Shown one piece after another: positions 7,903 to 15,348 of a stretch of DNA of 64,000 bases; within the stretch, counting starts at the first letter, position 1; the number at the start of each line of letters is the position of its first letter. This DNA is from CAYZJV01 sp964482325. GTDB taxonomy: Bacteria; Spirochaetota; Spirochaetia; Sphaerochaetales; Sphaerochaetaceae. The position numbers and the translations under genes were made by a program. Below the pieces are notes generated by a model. The model was given only the letters and a program-made list of their open reading frames with translations, did no database searches and was not told the origin of the DNA. The stretch spans positions 1 through 64,000 of the forward strand of contig CAYZXD010000008.1 of the NCBI GenBank assembly GCA_964482325.1, in the 5' to 3' direction.

Positions 7903-9415
7903 TCATCCCTCCCCTAGCCGTATCCGCTTCGGGATACACCGGCTTTCCATCGACCATAACAAACTTAATCTCTGCTTTTTGCATAAGAATGATATCTGCA
8001 AGGTATCCCACCGCAATTTTTCCACGATCGCTCAATTGTAGTCGTTCTGCAGGTATCGACGTCATCCGCCGAATCATCTTTTCAATAGGCAGTACTCGAT
8101 ACTTGGAAAACAGATGCTGCACTGCTTCAGATGAACGCGGATGAAGTATTGCAGTACTATACAGAGCATCAGTGCCAAAACAGCTCAACGGATGCGACAG
8201 TATCAATTTTACCGAATCGTCCGACTGAGTAACATCGGTCATCAAGGCGGTTTCGGGAAGTTTTGCTAATACATCACAGAGAACATCACAGGGATCTGCT
8301 GCATCACGTGTTGCAAGCTCTGCAAGAGTGTATCCATTTAGGGTTTCTTGACCCTCCACATGGAGGATCGTAATGGCATTCCATCCACAAAGCTCTACGA
8401 TACTATCCCATCCGTCAGGATGGAGTATCTTGGATCGGATATCCTCACGATTTTGGGAATCGGCAAGAGCCGAAGCCAGTGATTGCCGGGGAAGCTGCAG
8501 ATACTCAGGGGGAAGCAGACTGTAAAGGGAGGTGGATCCATAGGTATACGGATACTGATCAAACCCCACACGCAGACCCTGTTTTTCATACGATTCTATC
8601 AGTTCAAGCAGTTGTGGAACCTTCTGTTGGTTCTTCGTACCAATAGCTTTCAGATGTGAGAGCTCAACTCGTACGCCCGTTTCTATCGCGAGATCAAGCA
8701 CTTCCCGAAGCGAATTTTCCACTTCATTACCTTCGCATCGGTGATGCACCGCAAATAGCCGATCATACTGCGCAGTAACCTGTAATAACGATACCAATTC
8801 CCTGCGATCTGCAAAGAAGCAGGGAGCATAATACAATCCGGTGGAAAATCCTGCGGCTCCTTGTTCGTAGGACTGTTGTAATAAAGCACACATCTGCTCA
8901 ATTTCCTGCGCATGAGCACGCCGATTTGCGCCATTTCGCAATACAGCTATGCGTAATGGAGCATGTGATTGCAGTCCGACCAGGTGCGTATATACTCCCG
9001 ATGTGTCAACGGTATCTGCATACGAAGAAAAATCATGCCAAAGCCACGGGTGATCATATATTCCCAGGATATCTGCGGCAGCATCGGCAAGAGCCTGTTT
9101 TGCCTGCGTATCTGAGGGAACCGGATACACTCCCATGCCGCAGTTTCCGATCACTTCGGTGGTAATACCCTGGGCAATTTTTTCCGACATGCCCGAACCC
9201 CGTAATACATGCAGGTCACTATGTGCGTGCATATCGATAAAACCCGGAGAGAGGAGCATCCCTCTCCCATCAATTTCAGTATCACCGATGATGTGTTTCT
9301 GTTCAGGCCCGACGTAGGTGATCAGGTGATCAGTTACTGCCACCATTCCGGCAAAGCAGGGAGCACCGGTACCATCGGCTATTAAGACATGATGAAATAC
9401 ATAGGAGGCACGCAT
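7892..9415 (-). CDS. N-acyl-D-amino-acid deacylase family protein (D-aminoacylase)
   Basis: 507 residues, amidohydrolase superfamily. The metal-binding motif GFIDMHAHSD lies near residue 55, and IGNCG, ELSHLK and FGTDALYS follow at the expected family positions. Members hydrolyse N-acyl-D-amino acids or related dihydropyrimidine-like amides in the cytoplasm. The start is set at ATG 9415 because a -10 box (TATGAT) ends 6 bases upstream, which would make the upstream GTG at 9442 lie outside the transcript. Convergent with the polar amino-acid importer, which may supply D-amino-acid compounds (inference). Confidence 0.87.
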   Translation of the reverse strand: MRASYVFHHVLIADGTGAPCFAGMVAVTDHLITYVGPEQKHIIGDTEIDGRGMLLSPGFIDMHAHSDLHVLRGSGMSEKIAQGITTEVIGNCGMGVYPVPSDTQAKQALADAAADILGIYDHPWLWHDFSSYADTVDTSGVYTHLVGLQSHAPLRIAVLRNGANRRAHAQEIEQMCALLQQSYEQGAAGFSTGLYYAPCFFADRRELVSLLQVTAQYDRLFAVHHRCEGNEVENSLREVLDLAIETGVRVELSHLKAIGTKNQQKVPQLLELIESYEKQGLRVGFDQYPYTYGSTSLYSLLPPEYLQLPRQSLASALADSQNREDIRSKILHPDGWDSIVELCGWNAITILHVEGQETLNGYTLAELATRDAADPCDVLCDVLAKLPETALMTDVTQSDDSVKLILSHPLSCFGTDALYSTAILHPRSSEAVQHLFSKYRVLPIEKMIRRMTSIPAERLQLSDRGKIAVGYLADIILMQKAEIKFVMVDGKPVYPEADTARGGMIRY

Positions 9416-9421
9416 GATCCT

Positions 9422-9450
9422 ATCATAGGCTTTTGTCGGCACAAGGAAAA
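9422..9450 (-). promoter_or_regulatory. Promoter of D-aminoacylase gene, leaderless arrangement
   Basis: TTTTCC, 17 bases, TATGAT, 6 bases, ATG. No ribosome site fits between -10 and start, so the transcript should begin at or next to the start codon. Confidence 0.5.
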
Positions 9451-9462
9451 GAGCTTATGCAG

Positions 9463-9491
9463 TTCATTAATCATCTCCATTTGTGTATACT
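9463..9491 (+). promoter_or_regulatory. Promoter of FAD-dependent oxidoreductase gene
   Basis: TTCATT, 17 bases, TATACT. A normal AGGAG ribosome site (9501-9505) follows, 7 bases before the GTG start. Confidence 0.6.
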
Positions 9492-9512
9492 GGATGCGAT
9501 AGGAGTGATGCC

Positions 9513-10796
9513 GTGGAAATGTATGATGTGGTGATAGTAGGATCGGGACCTGCTGGCATGGGGGCCGCTTTTGAGCTTGCACAGAAACGACCGGATCTGT
9601 CGATTCTCATGCTTGATCAGGAACGTTTTTCCACTGGTGGTATGCGTAACGATTGTAAGATGAATTTTACCTACCCTATCGGATTCCCTGAAGAGTATTG
9701 GACTCGGGAACAGGCCGATACATACATGGATGGGGTAAAACAGTTTCTCAAACCCGACATCATGGATAAGAGTAATATTGCCATCTACCAGAAACGGGCA
9801 CAGCGTCTCGGGTGCCGACTTCTCGAAATCCAGCAATCACATCTGGGAACTGATGGAGGGCTGCTCCTCATCAAACGATTTCTTGCAGAACTCAACACAT
9901 TACAGGTACATCTGGCTTTGGGTGAGACTATGCTGTCGGTAGATGGTGAGCGTAAGTATGTCGTTACTGATAAACGGGACATCGGTTATCGATCTCTGCT
10001 CATAGCCCCGGGCAGACGTGGTTTTCATTTTCTGCAAATGATGATGCAAAGCCTCGGAGTCCCGTTCATCGACAACATTGTAGATATCGGCATCCGAGTA
10101 GAGACTCGTATAGAACACTATCCTATTGTACGCGACTACTACGATCCGAAATTCTATTTTCCCGAGAAAGTACGTACTTTCTGTACTAACAGCGGTGATG
10201 CTCATGTGGTGAAGGAAAAGTATACGAGTGCTCGAGGAGATACCTGGTATTCAGTAAATGGACACGCATATTCAGCTGAAAGACATGAGGCAAACGGCCT
10301 GGTTAACTTCGCTATCCTGAAAACAGTAAAGTTCACTGCACCGCTTGCAAGTGGACAAGCTTATGCCGAAAATCTGGGGATGCAGGCAGCACTCATGGGT
10401 GGTGGAAGACCGTTGATGCAGAGAGTCGGTGATTTCCGACTCAACTCCCGTAGCAAAGAAAACAGCTTCAATACCGATTTATATGATTTCAAGCCGAGTC
10501 TGAAAGATTGTTGTCCCGGCGATATTTCACTCGCTATGCCGGCAAAGATCATGCGGGTGATCTGGAAAGCCATGAAGCATCTCGATACGATCGTACCGGG
10601 AGTACTCCATCCCTCTACCATCATGTATTATCCGGAAATAAAGCTTTATGCGAATAAACCGGTCTTTCAGGATGAGTTCTTCAGGGTCACCGACTCGGTG
10701 TACTTGGCAGGAGATGGAGCGGGAACCAGTAGAGGAATCACGGCTGCATGGGCAAGCGGCATGCGTTCAGCTCAAGGGATGATGGAACATCTATAA
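9513..10796 (+). CDS. NAD(P)/FAD-dependent oxidoreductase, COG2509-like
   Basis: 427 residues. An N-terminal dinucleotide-binding motif VVIVGSGPAGMGAAFEL (about residue 7) and a C-terminal FAD motif VYLAGDGAGTSRGITAAWASG (about residue 395) bracket the protein. This arrangement matches the uncharacterised FAD-dependent dehydrogenases of COG2509. The substrate is unknown. The start is GTG 9513, 7 bases after AGGAG; the in-frame GTG at 9483 overlaps the -10 box and is rejected. Two cysteines (CCPGD, about residue 340) are close together but no disulfide-reductase CxxxxC is present. Confidence 0.83.
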   Translation: MEMYDVVIVGSGPAGMGAAFELAQKRPDLSILMLDQERFSTGGMRNDCKMNFTYPIGFPEEYWTREQADTYMDGVKQFLKPDIMDKSNIAIYQKRAQRLGCRLLEIQQSHLGTDGGLLLIKRFLAELNTLQVHLALGETMLSVDGERKYVVTDKRDIGYRSLLIAPGRRGFHFLQMMMQSLGVPFIDNIVDIGIRVETRIEHYPIVRDYYDPKFYFPEKVRTFCTNSGDAHVVKEKYTSARGDTWYSVNGHAYSAERHEANGLVNFAILKTVKFTAPLASGQAYAENLGMQAALMGGGRPLMQRVGDFRLNSRSKENSFNTDLYDFKPSLKDCCPGDISLAMPAKIMRVIWKAMKHLDTIVPGVLHPSTIMYYPEIKLYANKPVFQDEFFRVTDSVYLAGDGAGTSRGITAAWASGMRSAQGMMEHL

Positions 10797-10799
10797 GCT

Positions 10800-12338
10800 C
10801 TACATCAAGGGACTGAATAATTTCAGCACGTCCCGTGCAAAGCGGACTGGATACGGCTGCCGTTCTTCGTCCGTCAGAGTGATTTCTGTGCAGAGATCCA
10901 GCGTTTTAGCGATATCATTGCGTACATCATGGGCAACCGATGAGCCAAAGAAGATCACCCCGCACTCAAAGTGCATATAGAAACTTCGATAATCCATATT
11001 GGTAGTTCCCACGATGGACACCTCGTCATCCGAGACAAACATTTTGGCATGCATGAATCCGGGGGTGTATTCATAAATCTTCACCCCAACTTCCAGAAGT
11101 GAACGATAGTGAGATCGGGTCACCGGGTGGACATACCATTTATCGGGATGTCGGGGAGTAATAATGCGTACATCTATACCGCTTTGTGCTGCGATGCTTA
11201 ACGCAGCACTCATCTGCGTGTCAATGATCAGATATGGAGTAGTAATCCATACATATCGCCGCGCATGATTGATAATCTGGATATACGCATTCTCTGAGAT
11301 ATTCTCCCCATCAAGAGGACTATCACCGAAGGGTTGGATAAACCCGTCAGATACTCCCCGTATAGTAGGGACAAAATCGGTAAGATCAATATCCTCTTCT
11401 GTGGTGAACATCCACTGCTGAAAAAACATCAGGGTTAGATTCCATACCGCATCACCGCGTAACATAACCGTGGTATCTTTCCAGTGTCCATATCGGATTT
11501 TTCGATTGATGTACTCATCAGCAAAGTTAATCCCCCCGGTAAAACCAACATTCCCATCAATGACAAGCAGCTTTCGGTGATCACGATAGTTCAATTTTGC
11601 ATTTAAGTGGGGTTTGATACGGTTGAATACTCCAACTTTAAATCCCATATCCTGCAAGGTCTGTTCGTATCGGGAAGGGAGTGTCTGTATACTACCCAAA
11701 TCATCATACATCAGTCGAACCACAACTCCCTGATCAATCTTTCTACGGAGCACATGTAACATGGTTGACCACATCTCCCCATCCTCAATGATGAAATATT
11801 CGAGGAGTATGAATCGTTTGGCTTGCTCCACTTCGGCAAGAATTGCTGAAAAGGCATCTTCACCTAATGGGAAATAGGTTACTTCAGTATGATCCCATGC
11901 CGGGGCTCCTGTGAGATTCATTATATAATTCGATTGTCGGAGAAAATGTGGTGCATACGCACCGAGGGCCTCCCAAACCGAAGGGTCGGGCTCTGGCAAT
12001 ACAGCTCGCATCTCCTTTTCATAGTGTTCCTGGTATTTTGCCATTTGTCGTGCAACTCGTCTCCCTACCCGTTTATTACCAAATAAAACATAGAACGGAA
12101 CACCAAAGACGGGGGCTACAAGAATTACCAGAATCCAGGAAATTTTAAAAACTGGATGGTCATCACGACTGACAATAAAAAATACGCTTAAAAAGGCAAG
12201 CGTATAGGCGATGGGGATATAGTATGGGCTGATGCTCATGAAGTTGAGTATGAGCCAAACAATCAGGGCAAGTTGCACTGCGAGTAATGCGATAAAGGTA
12301 AACAGTCTCCCAGTAAGGAGTTTGAGAAACTTTTTCAT
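10800..12338 (-). CDS. cls: Cardiolipin synthase, phospholipase D family
   Basis: 512 residues. Three N-terminal hydrophobic segments (residues 12-32, 38-55, 65-88) anchor it in the inner membrane, followed by two phospholipase-D HKD motifs: HRKLLVIDG near residue 256 and HAKMFVSDDEVSIVGTTNMDYRSF near residue 427. It condenses two phosphatidylglycerols, or PG with another phospholipid, into cardiolipin. The length matches the ClsA group. It lies 3 bases downstream of the TPR gene stop with no strong ribosome site of its own, so translation is probably coupled. Confidence 0.93.
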   Translation of the reverse strand: MKKFLKLLTGRLFTFIALLAVQLALIVWLILNFMSISPYYIPIAYTLAFLSVFFIVSRDDHPVFKISWILVILVAPVFGVPFYVLFGNKRVGRRVARQMAKYQEHYEKEMRAVLPEPDPSVWEALGAYAPHFLRQSNYIMNLTGAPAWDHTEVTYFPLGEDAFSAILAEVEQAKRFILLEYFIIEDGEMWSTMLHVLRRKIDQGVVVRLMYDDLGSIQTLPSRYEQTLQDMGFKVGVFNRIKPHLNAKLNYRDHRKLLVIDGNVGFTGGINFADEYINRKIRYGHWKDTTVMLRGDAVWNLTLMFFQQWMFTTEEDIDLTDFVPTIRGVSDGFIQPFGDSPLDGENISENAYIQIINHARRYVWITTPYLIIDTQMSAALSIAAQSGIDVRIITPRHPDKWYVHPVTRSHYRSLLEVGVKIYEYTPGFMHAKMFVSDDEVSIVGTTNMDYRSFYMHFECGVIFFGSSVAHDVRNDIAKTLDLCTEITLTDEERQPYPVRFARDVLKLFSPLM

Positions 12339-12341
12339 TTA

Positions 12342-13427
12342 CTACCGTTTCGGTCCTCGATCATCTTCATCTTCGTAGTCATCATCAAATAATTCCGATT
12401 CCACAGGAGAAAATTCTTCCGGATTCACTACCACTTCCGGATCATCTTCATCCGCAAAATCCTCGTCATCAAGTTCGATATTCGGTTCAATATCATCGTC
12501 ATCATCTACATCCGTATTCGGACTGCTGTCATCGAATAGGTCCTGGTCATACAATACTTCAGCTAGTTCATTCGACTCATCATCCGACAACGCATATTGA
12601 GGATCACGTTCAATTTCCTCCATCAACTGCTGTATCATAACTTTTGATACAGTCGCGGTATTAAAAAAATCTTTCTCTGATGCCTGCAGTAACATGTCAT
12701 GGGCTTTACGTATGCTTCCCATTGCACGATAGGCCAAAGCAGCGTGCACAAAAGCTTCTGGAAACTTCGGTTGTTCCCGAGTGATCAGAGTGTCGTACAG
12801 TTCTTCAGCTGCTTCATAATCTCCTGTCTTTATCAGGTAGAGTCCTTGGTTATCTGAAAGGCCCGGGCTTGCAGGAATCTCATCTGCGATATCGTCAAGC
12901 AGGTCTTTTGCCTCTTCCAATCGATCGGCATCTAGCAGGTAGGTACTTAGATTGATGAGCAGACTCATATCACGCCGTCCGTCCTGATAAAGTTCCTGCA
13001 ACTGTTCAATAGCTAAGGACTTCTCCCCGGTTGTCCACAGAGCCATCGTTCGTGATATCCGGGCACTGACGATAATTTCTCCATCCGGTTGACGTTTAGC
13101 CCGTTCTTTTTCTAATACTGAATCGTAGATGTCGAGCGCAACGGAGGGATCCCCCCGCTGCACAAATAGATTGCCAAGCATCACCGTATACTGTGCGGTA
13201 ATACCGGCTTTCCAGGCTCGGCGATAGTATTCCCATGCTTTTTGTGCGCCGGAGCCCTGAGAACCAAGGATACGTGAACCAAGGGCTACATAGATGTATC
13301 CCCGTTTCACATACACAGCCAGCGCCATGGCGATACCGATGAGAAGGAATTTTACTGATTGTTCAACTGGCAGCAACAGGATACCGACAACTGCTGCAAG
13401 AAGCACCAGTAATGTAGGATTCTTCAT
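12342..13427 (-). CDS. Membrane-anchored TPR protein with acidic tail
   Basis: 361 residues. Two hydrophobic segments at residues 4-40 anchor the N-terminus; residues 60-260 contain helical TPR-like pairs (YYRRAWKAGITAQYTVMLGNLFVQRGDPSVALDIYD and similar). The last 60 residues are extremely acidic (DVDDDDDIEPNIELDDEDFADEDD and on). The start is ATG 13427 with GGAGG seven bases upstream; a longer frame to 13502 lacks a ribosome site and overlaps the promoter. TPRs mediate protein contacts; coupling with cls suggests an envelope role, but no function is known. Confidence 0.82.
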   Translation of the reverse strand: MKNPTLLVLLAAVVGILLLPVEQSVKFLLIGIAMALAVYVKRGYIYVALGSRILGSQGSGAQKAWEYYRRAWKAGITAQYTVMLGNLFVQRGDPSVALDIYDSVLEKERAKRQPDGEIIVSARISRTMALWTTGEKSLAIEQLQELYQDGRRDMSLLINLSTYLLDADRLEEAKDLLDDIADEIPASPGLSDNQGLYLIKTGDYEAAEELYDTLITREQPKFPEAFVHAALAYRAMGSIRKAHDMLLQASEKDFFNTATVSKVMIQQLMEEIERDPQYALSDDESNELAEVLYDQDLFDDSSPNTDVDDDDDIEPNIELDDEDFADEDDPEVVVNPEEFSPVESELFDDDYEDEDDRGPKR

Positions 13428-13449
13428 GACAAGCCTCCGCAATGATGTG

Positions 13450-13478
13450 ATAATATCATGCCATATTTCAGGTATGAA
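13450..13478 (-). promoter_or_regulatory. Promoter of TPR gene - cls operon
   Basis: TTCATA, 17 bases, TATTAT on the minus strand, 22 bases upstream of the TPR start codon. It is back to back with the queH promoter. Confidence 0.6.
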
Positions 13479-13495
13479 TACCACCCGTGTTGATA

Positions 13496-13524
13496 TTGCC
13501 ATCGGAAGGGATCATCGGTACAGT
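13496..13524 (+). promoter_or_regulatory. Promoter of queH, leaderless arrangement
   Basis: TTGCCA, 17 bases, TACAGT, then 6 bases to the ATG at 13531. No Shine-Dalgarno sequence lies within reach of that ATG. Confidence 0.62.
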
Positions 13525-13530
13525 ACACAT

Positions 13531-14136
13531 ATGGAAAGAAAACCACTGCTTCTGCACTGCTGTTGCGGGCCCTGTTCAACGAGTTCTATCGAACGACTTC
13601 AATCGATGGGTTTTGAACCGGTGTTGTTTTTTGGAAATAGCAATATCTTTCCGGAATCAGAGGCTCTCAACCGGTATGCTGCGCTTCAAGAGGTTGCCGA
13701 CCATTATGCATTGAAGTTGATTCACCATATGTATGATCATACAAGTTGGCTTGCACAGATTCGTGGACATGAAGGCGATCCGGAACAGGGAGAACGTTGC
13801 CGCTTATGTTTTGATTACAATTTACGGGAAGCGGCAGAGGAAGCGCATCGACAGAATATTCAATACTTTACTACCACCCTCACGGTGAGTCCCCATAAAC
13901 AATCTCCGGTGATTTTTACCCTTGGACAGCAGTGGGATGAATTTGTCGCCGTTGATTTTAAGAAAAAAGATGGATACAAACGAAGTATTGAGCTTTCAAA
14001 AAAGTGGGATCTGTACCGACAAGACTACTGTGGGTGTGAATTTTCATTGCGAGATCGAAACCAGAGGCGTTCAGCCAAGCAGCAGCAGACTCCCGGCCAT
14101 GACCGCCATCCCTCCGATAACTCCGTAGATAGCTAG
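13531..14136 (+). CDS. queH: Epoxyqueuosine reductase QueH
   Basis: 201 residues, QueH (DUF208) family. It contains LLLHCCCGPCSTSSIERL at residue 6, RCRLCFDYNLREAA near residue 90 and YRQDYCGCEFSL near residue 168. These cysteines bind the iron-sulfur cluster and metal used to reduce epoxyqueuosine to queuosine in tRNA, the last step of queuosine synthesis in organisms without QueG. The start at 13531 fits the family N-terminus and the promoter position. The last 22 residues are polar and not family-like, and are read antisense through the end of the ZIP gene (14071-14136). Confidence 0.9.
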   Translation: MERKPLLLHCCCGPCSTSSIERLQSMGFEPVLFFGNSNIFPESEALNRYAALQEVADHYALKLIHHMYDHTSWLAQIRGHEGDPEQGERCRLCFDYNLREAAEEAHRQNIQYFTTTLTVSPHKQSPVIFTLGQQWDEFVAVDFKKKDGYKRSIELSKKWDLYRQDYCGCEFSLRDRNQRRSAKQQQTPGHDRHPSDNSVDS

Positions 14137-14883
14137 ATGGTGTTCGCCATACCGCTCTGCAGTAGGAAGAAGTTCATCGAAGGAAATATAGACCATGATT
14201 CCTGCAGTTGATGCCAGAACAAACCCCAGCATGATATCGGTGTTTGATACAGAAAAAAGCAACAGGCCGAGAAAAGCCCCAAGCATCTCGGACAATCCGG
14301 AAAGGAGTGCCACCATGAGACTTTTTATCCGGTTTCCTGTAGCAAAATAGATGGGTACCGCCACAGCTATTCCCTCGGGTATGTTATGTATGGCAATGGC
14401 TATAGCTATGCTGATTCCAATTTGCGGATCTGCCATGTAACTCGTGAAGGTAGCCAGTCCCTCGGGAAGATTATGGATGCCGATAGCCAGTGCGGAAAAG
14501 ATCCCGGTCCTGAGCAGGTGGGTATCAGTACAGCTGCCAGTTTCGTTGACCAGCGAAATCACGTCAGGTATTTCATGGGGATTATCCCGGGAGGGAACAA
14601 ATTTATCGATGAGACCAATAACGAGTATCCCACAAAAGAATGCAATAATGCTGAACAGTCCGGCCTGTCCCGCAGAATAGTAGGTTCCAAGATAGTGCAT
14701 CGATTCTGGGAGAATCTCCATGAACGACAGATACACCATAACCCCGGCAGAAAAACCCAATGAGGCACAGAGAAAATGAGAACTCGACCGCTTCTGGAAC
14801 ATGCTGAGCAATCCGCCAATCCCCGTGGAAAGACCAGCAATGAGGGTAAGTAGTAGCGCGGTCAGTACTGTAACCGGATTCAT
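14071..14883 (-). CDS. ZIP family metal transporter (ZupT-like)
   Basis: 270 residues, about eight membrane helices. The two metal-channel motifs HNLPEGLATF (about residue 138) and HNIPEGIAVAV (about residue 166) identify the ZIP/ZupT family, which imports zinc and other divalent metals. Length is normal for ZupT. No Shine-Dalgarno sequence precedes the start and the -10 box ends 8 bases before it. Convergent overlap with queH of 66 bases. Confidence 0.93.
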   Translation of the reverse strand: MNPVTVLTALLLTLIAGLSTGIGGLLSMFQKRSSSHFLCASLGFSAGVMVYLSFMEILPESMHYLGTYYSAGQAGLFSIIAFFCGILVIGLIDKFVPSRDNPHEIPDVISLVNETGSCTDTHLLRTGIFSALAIGIHNLPEGLATFTSYMADPQIGISIAIAIAIHNIPEGIAVAVPIYFATGNRIKSLMVALLSGLSEMLGAFLGLLLFSVSNTDIMLGFVLASTAGIMVYISFDELLPTAERYGEHHLAIYGVIGGMAVMAGSLLLLG

Positions 14884-14891
14884 AGTTCAGT

Positions 14892-14920
14892 ACGATACCC
14901 AAACAGCACCGCTGTGTCAA
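14892..14920 (-). promoter_or_regulatory. Promoter of ZIP transporter gene, leaderless arrangement
   Basis: TTGACA (perfect), 17 bases, TATCGT, then 8 bases to the ATG. The expected transcript start leaves a 0-3 base leader. It overlaps the 3' end of the upstream DUF1893 gene. Confidence 0.65.
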
Positions 14921-15348
14921 TCAAAACGGGAAACAGGCACCGCCTTATGTGCTCTTGCGGTGATTAAATCGTAGATTGCGGCGATACTCATTGAGTCGTG
15001 AATGATATGTTCAGTCTGGCACTGAATCTGATCAACCACCTGATCGGCACAATAGGGGATGTGATAGGTAGTATAGACGGTTTCGGCAAGTCGGCTCATC
15101 AGATTGATGTGAACACCGGCAAATCCGATATGTACAGTTAAAGCTGCAGCTGCTCGACCCGCTATCCGATCATGAAGATAGAGGGAATTGGGATTAATTT
15201 TCTGATCACTCAGGTACTGCTCAGCTTCCAACAGTGGATGAAGCCATTTCCCCGTGCTGCTGAAAATCACTTGCTGCTGATCATCAAGCACTTCCAGAGA
15301 AAGACCGTCAGGAAGTTTCCGGGTACAGAGCCATGAGGGAAGTGCCAT
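14917..15348 (-). CDS. DUF1893 family protein
   Basis: 143 residues. The stretch SLYLHDRIAGRAAAALTVHIG (about residue 55) is the hallmark of DUF1893, whose known structure (Thermotoga TM1506) has a cytidine-deaminase-like fold. I see no HxE/PCxxC zinc site typical of active deaminases. Its ATG shares one base with the stop of the patatin gene (TAATG), so the two are translationally coupled. The function is unknown. Confidence 0.78.
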   Translation of the reverse strand: MALPSWLCTRKLPDGLSLEVLDDQQQVIFSSTGKWLHPLLEAEQYLSDQKINPNSLYLHDRIAGRAAAALTVHIGFAGVHINLMSRLAETVYTTYHIPYCADQVVDQIQCQTEHIIHDSMSIAAIYDLITARAHKAVPVSRFD

